Shown here piece after piece: positions 36,101 through 46,100 of a stretch of DNA of 64,000 nt. Where the stretch lies: assembly GCA_002862095.1 (NCBI GenBank), contig PHSQ01000002.1, positions 124,001 through 188,000 on the forward strand, given 5' to 3'. The notes under the pieces were generated by a model that did no database searches, was not told the origin of the DNA, and saw nothing but the letters and a program-made list of their open reading frames with translations. Positions within the stretch are counted from its first letter, which is position 1; each line of letters opens with the position of its first letter. The position numbers and the translations under genes were made by a program. Source of the stretch: Methylocystis sp. KS32 (GTDB lineage: Bacteria > Pseudomonadota > Alphaproteobacteria > Rhizobiales > Beijerinckiaceae).

Positions 36101-38607
36101 TTTATGGCTTCGAGCCCTGCGCCAGCCTGAAAATCGAGCTGGAGATCAAAGCAGGCGAGGCCGCCGAAATCATCATCATCGACGGCTGGGCTCGCGATAT
36201 GGGGACGGCCACCGAAATGGTGGCGCGCAATTTGGGCGTCGCGGCCATCGACCCCGAAATTCTGAACCGCGCGCTGTCGCGCCGTCGCAACCTGCTGCCT
36301 CCGCCCACGCCGGCCGAACACAGATTCTCCTTCTCGGACGACGGTAGACGCTTGACCACCGTTCCGGGCACGCCCCGGCCTTTCTCGCATGTCATCGCCA
36401 ACAGCCATGGAATTGGCGCGGTTCTCACCAACGATGGCGATATTTTTTCGTTCAGTTACAATTCGAGGCTCAACAGCTTCACGCCGTTCCGAATGGGCGA
36501 GGGGCGAATGGCCCCGGCGGGGCAGGCGATTTACGTATACGATCTCGCCCGCAAAGACGCCTTCACGGCCACATTCGTGCCGCTTCGGCGCCGCGACGCG
36601 GAATATCAGGTCGCCTATGAGCCTGGCGTGGCGATCTACCGCGCGACGCGGGATCAGCTCGAACTGGAATTGACCGTCTTCGTCTCGAAATCCCAGCCTA
36701 TCGAATTCAAACTGCTGCGCATCCGTAACAAGTCGGACCATGAGCGCCTGCTCCAGATCGTGCCCACGATGGAAATCGTTCTGGGCGAAACGCCGAACGA
36801 AAGCCTCGGCAATATCGAAACCAAGACCGAAGAAGGGTTGAAGGCGCTTTATTTCCGCAATCCATGCAATTACTTCGTCCAGGGTTGGGCCTTCGTCGCC
36901 ACCTCGCTGGACGCGGAATTCGCCGAGACTTCGCGGCGGCGCTTCCTTGGACACGAGGGCCGCAACCCCGCCTTGCCCTATATGGTCGAACACGGCCACC
37001 CCGATGCGGGGGCGCCCGAACATCAGCGCAAAGTCGCGGCTTTTTGCGGTTCGATCGACATCGAGGCGGGTGGCGAAGCTCTGGTCGTGCTGGCTCACGG
37101 TCAGACCGACTCGCTGGAAAACGCCGAGAGACTGGCCGCGCTCGCCCGCGATCCGGGATACGCCCAGGCGGCTATCGAGGAAAGCAAAGCCTTTTGGCGA
37201 ACCGAAACCTCGACGCTCCGCATCAAGACCAACAAGGCGGAGTTCGATCGCTTGGTCAACGACTGGCTTCCATACCAATTATTGGCCTCTCGCCTATGGG
37301 GCCGCACCGGCCCGGCGCAACGGTCCGGCGCCACCGGCTACCGCGACCAGTTGCAGGATGTCATCCCATTGATCCACCTGGAGCCGGCGCGCGCGCGGTC
37401 GCAAATCTTGCTGCACGCCGCGCATCAGTTTCTTGAAGGCGACGCGGTGAAATGGTGGCACCGGGCGCCGAACGGCGGCACCGGCCTTGGCGATCGAACC
37501 CACGCCTCCGACCCGCATCTGTGGCTACCCTACGTCACGATTCGCTATGTGAACGGAACTGGCGACACGTCGATCCTCGATTGCGTGGCGCCTTTCCTAG
37601 AAGCGCCACTGCTGCCCAAGGATCGGGAAGGTGAAGCCACCGTTCCGCTCACCTCCCGCGACAAGGATACGCTGCTCGGTCATTGCGCCCGCGCCATCGA
37701 CTACACGCTTGCGCGATTTGGCGAACATGGCCTCCCCTTGATGGGAACCGGCGACTGGGACGACGGCATGGATCAGGTCGGCGCGCGCGGGCGGGGCGAA
37801 AGCGCCTGGATGGGCTTTTTCCTGCATGGAATATTACTGGATATAGCTCCGCTCTTCGAGGCTAAGGGAGACGCCAAACGAGCCGCCCGCTATCGGCAGC
37901 AGGTGGACAAACTGCGCGAGGCGCTGGATCGCTGCTGGCGCAAGGATCGCTACCTTCGCGCTTTCGCCGACGACGGCGGCGAAGTCTCTCCCATGAGCGC
38001 CATGACCTCTTCGTGGCCTGTGCTGTCGCGCGCGGTCGACGATGCGCGCGGTCGCGAGACGATCGAGAACGCGCTCGGGGTTCTGGGCCGGCCGGATCGC
38101 ATCTTGCTCGTCACGCCCGCCTATACCGAACAATCCCGTCCTTATCCCGGCCGAAGCGCCGATTATCCACCCGGTGTGCGCGAAAACGGCGGACAATATT
38201 CGCACGGCGTGTCATGGTTCGTTGACGCCTTGGCGATGCTCGGCGCCAGGGCGCGCGAGCGGGGCGATACAGAGGCGGCTTCAGAGCTTTTCGCTAAGGC
38301 TTATCAATGCTGGGCGGCGATTTCTCCGCTCTCGAAATTCGATACGCCCGCAAAGGCTGACATTTATGGCCTGACGCCGCATCAACAGCCGGCCGATGTC
38401 TATGAAGGAGAGGGTTATGAGGGCCGAGGCGGTTGGTCCTGGTACACCGGGTCCGCCGCGCGCATGATCTCCGCGGCTTACGCGATGCTCGGACTCGAAT
38501 TCGAGAACGGAGAACTGAAGCTGCGCGCCGACGCCTTCGATCCAAAGGGCGATCTGAAGCTCGAACGCGTCGTCTATCGCGGAAAGGTGTTTGAAGCGCC
38601 TCGCTAG
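33136..38607 (+). CDS. Polytopic membrane protein with GH94-like C-terminal half
   Basis: 1823 residues from the ATG at 33136, chosen for GAGGG six bases upstream; a GTG at 33076 would add 20 residues. Residues about 10-760 hold some 14-15 predicted helices. From about 770 the protein resembles the C-terminal part of cyclic beta-1,2-glucan synthases: a beta-sandwich region, then an (alpha/alpha)6 region with GYRDQLQDV, AVKWWHRAP, GTGDWDDGMD (D1540, D1542, D1543) and ENGGQYSHG. GH94 enzymes are phosphorylases of beta-glucosides; the usual DWND reads DWDD. No GT84 or GT2 synthase domain with DxD/QxxRW is seen in the membrane half, so this is not a complete cyclic glucan synthase. Likely a membrane-tethered glucan-processing enzyme; this is inference. 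Confidence 0.75.
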   Translation: MAAIEVGARSVGRTLERSLLGAGLATAACFGAAKGGGHALWAGALGALALYLLQPRDSRVGERHYFRMAEAIVDFFAVALFAALCDPSGVLWRAPTSLAELFRLTSTGAGTASFLYLVGAIALKGRTPLALRGALFLLPFIFSLLISLGSPVAPELGRLIFFGFDAPELARTIAGRCFILFVLNEAAVVGTPLALGRFLPREWRPHGMLFISALFAATTPNIASSVAFYLSPHLPTPLSQIAAALTAAVAQAGLWGETYLVTQSLAGLLRGSASLSVIVLGDWKSGAEKGFVYGLVFMGLLLAANLVIGFPPANALLVGTGPLGAALAGALLFPLARAIVESTDSTSPFFGRLEHQYAIRANYLRGVISGLGVWLAFAIHLPDATALDRFLFGCVVGVLTFACVDAAIDAYELRHGRRQHLRSWRVYALGALLGGLVAGAVAWYLDRGQLSTIVSKYFAYVSLDYKADGRPINAYIIRPLFSKWGATDLGFADGGVRVFYDESLSGVVQWVFAAPLFSINLFFLTALVQRSLKPLRQLASFEGLDLLVENAVRVLRWGLWMAPVIYSFLKAAPDPSWYNQDGLVRTAVATWMYSVLPDNEFRSWSLDIFTALLAFDSLRILIWFDHMGLRVATLVNLSFIGGDIADEKAARFLGKAQISRAIPEGIRRFGTWAPLLLPFYIPRDAEWDKAWSAAEQMTRLRPPSYTYLISGYLVYAGALALALIIFLLIQLARAGKFVLPGVTGPGGAPGSKPLQLTNGLITAEWFEDGQGAARIEGVARGGPPIDITRRPDDHAHPRGRFIFLREGDGPLWSLGQAPTCGVASKATLTREGENCLFFACSQQGFDVEAKVTLAPNETIELTRLRLVNLEQRDRKVTIASLREWVMNETGVELRDAAYNAIHIGTWFVRSLNAVFAQNRLLKGGARRPTDRRLSPEIGVHAIGPAPGTKMRLLGYEDVKSRFYGLGPTNAPDSLLGLVEPRDPEDEGLLYGFEPCASLKIELEIKAGEAAEIIIIDGWARDMGTATEMVARNLGVAAIDPEILNRALSRRRNLLPPPTPAEHRFSFSDDGRRLTTVPGTPRPFSHVIANSHGIGAVLTNDGDIFSFSYNSRLNSFTPFRMGEGRMAPAGQAIYVYDLARKDAFTATFVPLRRRDAEYQVAYEPGVAIYRATRDQLELELTVFVSKSQPIEFKLLRIRNKSDHERLLQIVPTMEIVLGETPNESLGNIETKTEEGLKALYFRNPCNYFVQGWAFVATSLDAEFAETSRRRFLGHEGRNPALPYMVEHGHPDAGAPEHQRKVAAFCGSIDIEAGGEALVVLAHGQTDSLENAERLAALARDPGYAQAAIEESKAFWRTETSTLRIKTNKAEFDRLVNDWLPYQLLASRLWGRTGPAQRSGATGYRDQLQDVIPLIHLEPARARSQILLHAAHQFLEGDAVKWWHRAPNGGTGLGDRTHASDPHLWLPYVTIRYVNGTGDTSILDCVAPFLEAPLLPKDREGEATVPLTSRDKDTLLGHCARAIDYTLARFGEHGLPLMGTGDWDDGMDQVGARGRGESAWMGFFLHGILLDIAPLFEAKGDAKRAARYRQQVDKLREALDRCWRKDRYLRAFADDGGEVSPMSAMTSSWPVLSRAVDDARGRETIENALGVLGRPDRILLVTPAYTEQSRPYPGRSADYPPGVRENGGQYSHGVSWFVDALAMLGARARERGDTEAASELFAKAYQCWAAISPLSKFDTPAKADIYGLTPHQQPADVYEGEGYEGRGGWSWYTGSAARMISAAYAMLGLEFENGELKLRADAFDPKGDLKLERVVYRGKVFEAPR

Positions 38608-38672
38608 AGCTTTCCGACCAGTCGGAAGCGTCTGGTTGATTAAGAAATCGCGCCAGATTGAAAAAGCTGGTC
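38607..38672 (+). repeat. Intergenic palindromic repeat, copy C (partial)
   Basis: Begins at the last base of the GH94-like gene stop codon: GAGCTTTCCGACCAGTCGG, loop, then CGTCTGGTTG and the AAGAAATCGC...AAAAGCTGG segment. It has the first two modules but lacks the long 3' stem. The remaining 176 bases to tatD hold nothing I can name. Confidence 0.75.
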
Positions 38673-38848
38673 AAACGGAAGGCGTCACTTGGGGCTCGCC
38701 GGCGCGGATTCCTTGACCCGTCAAAGGGATCAACAAGAAACACGGCGCGGTTCGCCTTCGAAAAACACTGGCTTTTTCGCCAGCGGTCCGCCATCTAAGG
38801 GGGTGGGCGAAGCATCGCCGTCTTTTCCTTTGTCCGTTCTCATCATAA

Positions 38849-39658
38849 ATGGCGGTCATGCTTATCGACACTCACTGCCATCTTGACTTTCCCGACTTCG
38901 CGCCCGAACAGCCGGAGATCGTGGCCAGGGCCCACGCCGCCGGCGTCGGGCGCATGATCACGATTTCCACTCATGTGGCGAAATTCGGGTTTATCGCGGC
39001 CATAGCCGAGCGCTACGACAATGTATTCTGCACCGTCGGCACGCATCCCAATCACGCGCTGGACGAGCCCGAGGCGAGCCCCGAGCAACTTGTGGAGCTG
39101 GCCAAGCATCCGAAATGCGTCGCTTTCGGCGAGGCGGGCCTGGACTATCATTACAATCACGCGCCGAAAGAAACCGCGGCCCGTGTCTTTCGCAACCACA
39201 TAGCGGCGGCGCGAATCGCCGGCCTTCCGCTCGTCATTCACACGAGGGACGCGGACGAGGATTGCGCCGCGATTCTGCGCGATGAAATGGGGAAGGGGAC
39301 CTTTACCGCCCTGCTTCACTGTTTTACCGCCTCGCGGGAGCTTGCAGAAACCGCGATGGAACTGGGGCTATACATCTCTTTCTCCGGCGTCGTCACCTTT
39401 AAGAATTCGCAAAACCTGCGGGACATCGCCGCCGCGATTCCGCTTGAGCGCATTCTCGTCGAAACCGATGCGCCGTTTCTGGCTCCCGTTCCTCATCGCG
39501 GCAAGCGCAACGAACCCTCCTTCGTCGTGGACACAGCCAGAGTGCTGGCCGGCCTCAAGGGCCTGAGCGAGGCTGATTTCGCCGCCGCGACCACCGCCAA
39601 CGCGCTGCGGCTGTTTTCAAGAATGCCGCCGCTCGGAGCGGCGGAGATGGCGGCGTGA
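38849..39658 (+). CDS. tatD: TatD family metal-dependent hydrolase (DNase)
   Basis: 269 residues. LIDTHCHLDFPDF (metal His pair at about residues 9 and 11), GTHPNHA, FGEAGLDYHY (about 92-101), VIHTRDADED, LHCFTAS and ETDAPFLAPVPHRGKRN (about 208-224) are the full TatD series. A 3'-5' nuclease of the amidohydrolase-like TIM-barrel group. An internal ATG at 38858 gives the more usual N-terminus MLIDTHCH and may be the true start. Stop overlaps the next start as GTGA. Confidence 0.95.
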   Translation: MAVMLIDTHCHLDFPDFAPEQPEIVARAHAAGVGRMITISTHVAKFGFIAAIAERYDNVFCTVGTHPNHALDEPEASPEQLVELAKHPKCVAFGEAGLDYHYNHAPKETAARVFRNHIAAARIAGLPLVIHTRDADEDCAAILRDEMGKGTFTALLHCFTASRELAETAMELGLYISFSGVVTFKNSQNLRDIAAAIPLERILVETDAPFLAPVPHRGKRNEPSFVVDTARVLAGLKGLSEADFAAATTANALRLFSRMPPLGAAEMAA

Positions 39659-40449
39659 CGCGCTCCGTCACCATTCTCGGCTGTAGCTCCTCGGGCGGCG
39701 TGCCGCGAGTCGGGCAGGGGTGGGGCAAATGCAATCCCGCGAATCCTAAAAACCGGCGCCGGCGCTGCTCGATACTGGTCGCACAGGAAAACGCCGGCCA
39801 ACGCACGAATGTGCTCGTAGACACCTCTCCCGACCTGCGCGAGCAATTGATCGACGCGGGCGTGAAACGCCTCGACGCCATTCTCTACACCCATCCCCAC
39901 GCCGACCACACCCATGGCGTCGACGACGTGCGCGGGCTCGTCATTCTCAACGGCAGGCGCATTCCGACCTATATGGACGAAGCGACCTCCCGAATGATGA
40001 CCAACAAGTTCGACTATATCTTTGCGACGCCGCCCGGCAGCTTCTATCCGCCGCTGCTCACCGAACACCGGCTCCATCTCGGCAGACCGACCTTGCTGGA
40101 GGGTCCAGGAGGAACGATCGAAGCGACGCCCTTCCGGCTGGAGCATGGCGAAATGGACGCCCTCGGGTTCCGGATCGGGAACATGGCCTATACGCCCGAT
40201 CTCAACGCCATACCGCCGGAAAGCCAACAATATCTCGAGGGACTGGACCTCTGGATCATCGACGCGCTCCGCCATCAACGCCACGGTTCGCATCTCTCCG
40301 TCGGACAGGCGTTCGAATGGATCGAGCGCCTGAAGCCTCGACGAGCCGTCCTCACCGACCTGCACGTCGACCTCGATTACGACGCTCTCGCAGCGATTTG
40401 CCCGCCCAACGTTACGCCTGCCTTCGACGGGATGACGATCCAGTTCTGA
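39655..40449 (+). CDS. MBL-fold phosphodiesterase, PhnP-like
   Basis: 264 residues from GTG, overlapping the tatD stop by four bases. The metallo-beta-lactamase motif is THPHADHTHG (about 79-88), with later YTPDLN and DALRHQRHGSHLS residues for metal binding. It resembles PhnP and the MBL protein that follows tatD in many alphaproteobacteria. A cyclic phosphate or nucleotide phosphodiesterase role is inferred. Coupled translation with TatD is likely. Confidence 0.9.
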   Translation: MTRSVTILGCSSSGGVPRVGQGWGKCNPANPKNRRRRCSILVAQENAGQRTNVLVDTSPDLREQLIDAGVKRLDAILYTHPHADHTHGVDDVRGLVILNGRRIPTYMDEATSRMMTNKFDYIFATPPGSFYPPLLTEHRLHLGRPTLLEGPGGTIEATPFRLEHGEMDALGFRIGNMAYTPDLNAIPPESQQYLEGLDLWIIDALRHQRHGSHLSVGQAFEWIERLKPRRAVLTDLHVDLDYDALAAICPPNVTPAFDGMTIQF

Positions 40450-40555
40450 TGGGTTTAGGGAATTTTTCTAATTTCCGCGCCAAGACTGACGATCTTTTCA
40501 TAGCCGACGCGGCGGACTTGAGTTAGGTTCCATAATATCGATTATGCGAATCGTA

Positions 40556-40587
40556 TATGTGCGCGCTCCAGTATGTGCGCGCTCCAG
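40556..40587 (+). repeat. 16-bp tandem direct repeat
   Basis: TATGTGCGCGCTCCAG at 40556-40571, repeated exactly at 40572-40587. It lies between the convergent ends of the MBL gene and the outer-membrane gene. A small slippage duplication is the simplest reading. Confidence 0.8.
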
Positions 40588-40598
40588 GCGGCCCTCCG

Positions 40599-41405
40599 TT
40601 AAAACCGCGTCCATAGCGAGGTGACGATCCCCCGTTCGGCGGGTGAATTGATCCCAATGGGAGAATCGATGAAACCGAGTTGAACGGAAAAAGTGGGATC
40701 GATGTTATAGACCCCGCTGATCTCGAACTTCTGTACGGCGATGCTGTTTCCGGCGCTCGGCCACAATGAGATTGCGGTGAAGCTCTGCGCCATCACCATG
40801 AAATCAGGCCGCAAATGCAAACCGGCGGTCAGGTCGATACGAGCTTCGTCTCCATTCTGTCCCTTGGTGCGGTAACCGAACTGGGCGTCGAAAAAGCCAT
40901 TGAAGTCGGCAATTTGGACGCCACGAAAGACCTGGAGGCGGACGTCGAACTGCTCGCGCTCCTTCATATCCAAAAATGTCTGCGCGGCCTGAGACGACGC
41001 CGCCCGCGCGCTGGCCTGAAGCGAGACGAAGAAGCCGCCAAAATCGCCAATCGGAACGCGGGCGCCAAGGCCGCCAAGACCCAAACCGCTGTAATGCGGG
41101 GCGTTGGGAGCCGCCAGCGAAGCCTGTCCGTTAGACCCCTGGAAATTCATTCCGCTGGCTTCCGCAACCACGGTGAGCCAAGAGGCGGCGCCATATTCGA
41201 CGTAAGCTTGCGTTTCGAACTTTTTGTACGAGGGCGTTTTTATCAGCCTTCCCTGCCCGTCGTATGCGTCGCTGGCGTCGGCGAATGTCGTGGTGACGAG
41301 GAGTTGGCCTTCATCCTCCGGCATGAGTAGAGCACTGCACTGCACCGCCCCTGGAAACGCCAGCAGCCCCGAAAACACAAACGCCGACGCCAAACGGTTC
41401 GACAC
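40599..41405 (-). CDS. Probable outer-membrane beta-barrel protein, unknown
   Basis: 268 residues. A signal peptide of about 23 residues (LASAFVFSGLLAFPGAVQCSA) is followed by alternating strands rich in aromatic and Gly residues, such as YVEYGAASWLTVVAEASG and GLGLGGLGARVPIGDFG, and the last residue is Phe (LWTRF). These are beta-barrel features. The segment DASDAYDGQGRLIKTPSYKKFE looks conserved-like, but I recognise no named family. It sits between the tatD-MBL pair and metG and runs opposite to tatD. Confidence 0.7.
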   Translation of the reverse strand: MSNRLASAFVFSGLLAFPGAVQCSALLMPEDEGQLLVTTTFADASDAYDGQGRLIKTPSYKKFETQAYVEYGAASWLTVVAEASGMNFQGSNGQASLAAPNAPHYSGLGLGGLGARVPIGDFGGFFVSLQASARAASSQAAQTFLDMKEREQFDVRLQVFRGVQIADFNGFFDAQFGYRTKGQNGDEARIDLTAGLHLRPDFMVMAQSFTAISLWPSAGNSIAVQKFEISGVYNIDPTFSVQLGFIDSPIGINSPAERGIVTSLWTRF

Positions 41406-41565
41406 GAAAAAACTCTACCCGTAGCGAATTTACGGGTATTAATAGACAATTAACCTTTGATTTTGGCAATCCTTCCCCGAACCTCCCGGTTCGCATCAAG
41501 CGCAATGGTTAACGTTCGCCTTGGACGCGCGTCTCGTTTTCGGCGGCTAAACGCTTACTGCCACA

Positions 41566-43134
41566 TCAGGAATTTGGCGCGACTTCCTCTTCCACGAACC
41601 TCGGGAAAACGGGAGTTGGAGGAGGCAGAGGGGCGCCGGACTTCAGCGCATGGTCCGCGCTGGCGTGCACGAATTCTCGCATGTCCTCGGGAACGCCGAG
41701 CAGGTCGAGCAAGGCGCCCGCCCCCGCCGGAACGAACGCCTGGAGAGGAATCGCCAAGCGCCGCAAGGTCTCGGCAGTCACGTAAAGAATGGTTTCCATG
41801 CGCTGGGGGTCGGTCTTTTTCTTGGCCCAGGGCTCCTGACTCGCGAAATAGCGATTGGCCTCGGCGACGACCCGGAAAATCTCGGCGAGCGCATGGTCGG
41901 GCCGATAGACGTCCATGGCGCGCTTCGCAATTTCTATCACGCCGCCTGACTCGTTCAGAATCCGGGCGTCTTCGTCCGCGGTGGCATGAAGGCGCGGAAC
42001 CACCCCCCCGCAATTCTTGGCGATCATCGAAAGCGAACGCTGCGCCAGATTGCCGAGGTCGTTGGCGAGATCCGCATTGATGCGATTGACGATGGCTTCA
42101 TGCGAGTAATTGCCATCCTGACCGAAGGGAATTTCGCGCAAGAAGAAATAGCGCAGCTGATCGACGCCATAACGCTCGGCGAGTTCGATGGGATCGACCA
42201 CATTGCCGACGGATTTCGACATCTTCTCGCCGCGGCTGAACAGAAAACCATGCACCACGATCTGCTTCGGCAAGGGCGCATTGGCCGAAAGCAGGAAGGC
42301 CGGCCAATAAATGGCGTGAAAGCGGGTGATGTCCTTGCCGATCACATGCGCGTCGGCCGGCCAGAAGCGGACGCGGTCGCCCTGTCCCGTAAGCCAACCA
42401 GTGGAGGTGATGTAATTGGTCAGCGCGTCGACCCAGACATACATGACATGGCTCGCGCTGGTTTGGGGGCTCGGCGGAATTGGAATGCCCCAGTCGAATG
42501 TCGTGCGCGAGACGGAAAGGTCGGCGAGGCCGCGTTTGACGAAGGCGACGATCTCATTCTTGTAATGTTCGGGCGTGATGAAATCCGGGTTTGCTTCGTA
42601 ATGGGCGAGCAGCTTCTCGGCATAGGCCGAGAGCCTAAAGAACCAGCTTTCCTCCTCAACCCACTCGACCGGCGCGCCGGTGGGCGAAAATTTCTTGCCG
42701 TCGCGCTCGGTCAGTTCGCCCTCGTCGAAATAGGCTTCGTCGCGGACGGAATACCATCCGGCGTATTTGGACAGATAAATGTCGCCGTTCTTCTCCATGC
42801 GCCGCCAGATTTCGAGCACGGTCTGCTGGTGGCGTTCCTGCGTCGTGCGCACGATGTCGTCGGCGCGGGCGTCGAGAACCTCGCCCATCCGCTGAAACTG
42901 CGCGGCGGTGCGATCGGCGAGTCCCTGTGGCGTCAGGCCCTCCCGCTCCGCCGTCCGTTGCATCTTCTGGCCGTGCTCGTCCATTCCGGTGACGAACAGG
43001 ACATCGAACCCTTCGAGGCGCTTCCAACGCGCGAAAGCGTCGGTCGCGATGCGTTCATAGGCATGGCCGATGTGGGGCGCGCCATTCGCGTAAGGAATGG
43101 CGGTCGTGATCATGTAAGTGGGGCGCTGCGTCAT
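41566..43134 (-). CDS. metG: Methionyl-tRNA synthetase
   Basis: 522 residues. HIGH motif at 21-24 (PYANGAPHIGHAYERIA) and KMSKS at 304-308 (RGEKMSKSVGNV). The CP1 insert reads YAGWYSVRDEAYFDE without the zinc-binding Cys set, and there is no C-terminal tRNA-binding (EMAP-like) domain; both fit the short alphaproteobacterial form. Charges tRNA-Met in the cytoplasm. Usually metG lies just upstream of tatD and the MBL gene on the same strand; here it points the other way with another gene between. Confidence 0.97.
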   Translation of the reverse strand: MTQRPTYMITTAIPYANGAPHIGHAYERIATDAFARWKRLEGFDVLFVTGMDEHGQKMQRTAEREGLTPQGLADRTAAQFQRMGEVLDARADDIVRTTQERHQQTVLEIWRRMEKNGDIYLSKYAGWYSVRDEAYFDEGELTERDGKKFSPTGAPVEWVEEESWFFRLSAYAEKLLAHYEANPDFITPEHYKNEIVAFVKRGLADLSVSRTTFDWGIPIPPSPQTSASHVMYVWVDALTNYITSTGWLTGQGDRVRFWPADAHVIGKDITRFHAIYWPAFLLSANAPLPKQIVVHGFLFSRGEKMSKSVGNVVDPIELAERYGVDQLRYFFLREIPFGQDGNYSHEAIVNRINADLANDLGNLAQRSLSMIAKNCGGVVPRLHATADEDARILNESGGVIEIAKRAMDVYRPDHALAEIFRVVAEANRYFASQEPWAKKKTDPQRMETILYVTAETLRRLAIPLQAFVPAGAGALLDLLGVPEDMREFVHASADHALKSGAPLPPPTPVFPRFVEEEVAPNS

Positions 43135-43177
43135 GCGCGGGGTTTAACCCGCTTTCACGCGCCGGAAAAGCGCATAG

Positions 43178-46100
43178 TCAGCGAACCGGTTCTTGCGGGC
43201 GCGCGGTGTCGTCCATGACGCCCATGATCTTGCGAAAGAGTCCAGGTGTCAGGGCCGAAAGCGGATTGACGCGGACGGTCGGCGCCCCAAGCGCACCGGT
43301 GACCCGGTAATTGAGGGCGAATACGCCCTCATGCGCGCCGCCGGTGAGGATTTGCCCAAAAACAGGAATGTTGGAAACGAGATTGTTCAATCCGTAGGCG
43401 GGGACATAGGAACCGCCAATATCGACTGTCTCTCGCGCGAGATCGACATAGCCGTCGAAACTCAAACCCATCTCCGGCCCCGACATGATGCCGTCTTGAA
43501 GCGACAGCCTGCCCTGCGACCAACCGAAATCGGCCTGAAGGCGCGCGACGCGAACCGACTCTGGATCGAATTTATAGCCGCCCTTGTCGTCGGCTCTCGA
43601 TACGCCCTGCGCCATCAACTGACGCATGGCGGGTTCGTTCTTTAGATAAAAGTCCCGCACATGCACCACGCCGTCGGAACGGCCCTGCCCCAGTGAAATC
43701 CTGGCGTTTAGCACGCCCGAGTCCATGCGGCCGTAAAGGTCGAGGAAGGACAGCAGCGCGCCCCCATCGGCGCTGGAGATTTCGATCCGCGGCGCTCCGC
43801 CGTCGGCGCGCGTCAGCATGACCGCCATCGGCTCCCGCCCAAAATGACCGGAAAGCGAGAAAACCCTTGGCTTTCCCCCGCGCCGCTCCCATTTGAATTC
43901 GACATTGGAGAGGATTTGCTTGCCGAAGCCGGAAACGATAGGCGATTTCAAATCGAGATCGAGATCGTCGAACGAAATCGTTGACTTGCCGCCACCCTGC
44001 CCCGGCTTGTCGGCCGCGGTCGAAGTCAGCCCCCGCAGCATCGGCCGCGCGTCCAGATTGACCCCGTGAACCGTGAACTTGAGCGCCTCCGGCCCGCGCT
44101 GAATCTCGACGCGGGCGTCGTCTCCCGGGGAAAGCCGAAACTGTGAAAACTTGGCCGACCGGAAAGCGCCCTCCTTGGACAGTTCGACCACGCCGGCGAG
44201 TTGTGACGCGCCGGCGTCCAGCGCGAAATGTTCGAGGGTGACGCCATCGGGCCGCTTCATCAACGTGAATTGCGCTTTCGCGGGCTTTCCAGGGGGCTTC
44301 ACGACGCCGGGCAGGATATTTTCGAGGGACGCGCGCGAAAGATCGAGCTCCACAGGCGTTTCCGCGTCGTTGAAGGGAAGGGTCGTCTTCACCTGCGCCG
44401 CAACGGGTCCCGAAACCCCTGGAAGCGCGAACCCCGCCTTGCTGCGCGCGGCGTCGTCGAGAATGACGTTGAGTTGCGCCTCGGTCCTGCTCCCCTCGCC
44501 GGGAGCGCGCTTGACGTCGAGTGTCGCCGGTCCGCCAAAAACTTTGCCCACGCCGTTTATCTTCAAACCTGTCGCCCGATCCTCGACAATGTTCAGCGCC
44601 GCGCCTTCGAGCCGTTCGGAGCCAAGAAAATGCTCGATGGAGAGATTGGTGGTGTTGGCCTCCACCGCCACCACCGTGCGATTGGGCCGCGCCTTGTCTC
44701 CGACTTCGAGATTCGCGTGCAGCCGCCCTTCGATCTGTCCCTTCAATTGCGCGGGCTCGACCGGCAGGCCGACATAAGGCGAAAGACTGGGGATGACTAG
44801 AATTTCCGCCACGGCTTCGACGCTGCCGGCCAGGCGCATCTCCATCTCCGCGGGAGACGGCTTCAGGGCGGTGTCGATAATGGAAAAACGCCCCTCGCTT
44901 ATGTTGATGCGGCGGTTCTGTGGCGTGTCCAGGACGCCGGTCGCGCCATCGAGATTCATTGTCCGCCCGGTCAGGCGTAAATGGGTCGACAGTCCGCTTA
45001 ACGGAGGCAGGCCGGGGATGAGATCGACAAGGGTCATATTCACGATGTCGGCTTCGCCATGAATCGCCTCGTCTGGCGGAGGCAGTTCGTAACGCATGGC
45101 CACCAGGTCGGCTTGAGTGAAATCCGCCTTGAACTCTCCTCGCTTGATGACGCCGCTCGGCTCATGGTCGGTTAGCCAATATCTGACCGGCGCCGCCGAA
45201 TGCGTCGGCAGGAGCCGAATCAGAGCCGCAATCTGAGAGTTCTCGAAGGAAAGCTCATAGGCGACATGAGGATTACTCGCCCATTCTATCGTGGCGGAGC
45301 CGGTCACGTTGACGTCGGGCGCGGAGAGTTCGAAGTCCCTCGCTTCAAATTTTTTCCCTGCGAGCGAGAGTTGCAGGCGGATGTTCGAACGGTCGAGGCG
45401 AAGCGGTTGCTGTCCCGCCCTCTCCGGGCCGACCATCGCCGGTTTGGCGAGACGCAAAGAGGCGACCCAGAGATCGGACGCGGCGCCGGCCTCGATCAGC
45501 GAGGTCTCTGGCGGCGGCGGCGCTATGTCGCCCTCGAGCGTCATATCGAGCGAGCCGGTCTTGATCTGGACCGGGGATATGATGAACTGGCGGCCGGCCT
45601 TGTCCCAATGCGCCGCGACCGAGACTTCGTCGATCATCACGGGCTCGAAGTCAGGCTCGTCCAACCGGAAATAGCCGTTCCCCAGACGCACGGCGCCGCT
45701 GGCTTCGGCGACGCGCCCGTCGGCGCCAAGGGCGAAATGTAATTTCGTCGACAGATGCGCATCCGTGTCGAAGGGCAGTTTGCGCAGACCGCCCAGCAAC
45801 ATGATGTCGTCCAGGGTGAATCCTTGCGCTTCCGCGTCGAAGTCCCGCCGTGACCCCGGCAGCCCGTGAGCCGAAGCCGTGATGGCCCAAAGGCGCCCCG
45901 CCGTAGTGGCCCCCAGGTTGAACTTCATGCCGCCAGGGCTTTTGTCCAGGCTCAGCGTGAGATTGTCGTAGCTGATGACCCGACCGACCGTGCGGTCGTC
46001 GATCACGAGACGGCCGTGAGAAACCCCCACCCTGTCGACGGCGCCGATGACGCTATCGGGGCTCGTCGCCAAATCGCTCAGCAGTCTCAACGCCCCTCCC

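Noticed and set aside
35716-37278. 520-codon open frame antisense to the GH94-like gene
   Set aside because: Overlaps the conserved GH94-like region fully, lacks any motif, and has shadow-type composition.
41986-43218. 410-codon open frame antisense to metG
   Set aside because: metG with HIGH and KMSKS motifs is certain; the other strand shows no domain.
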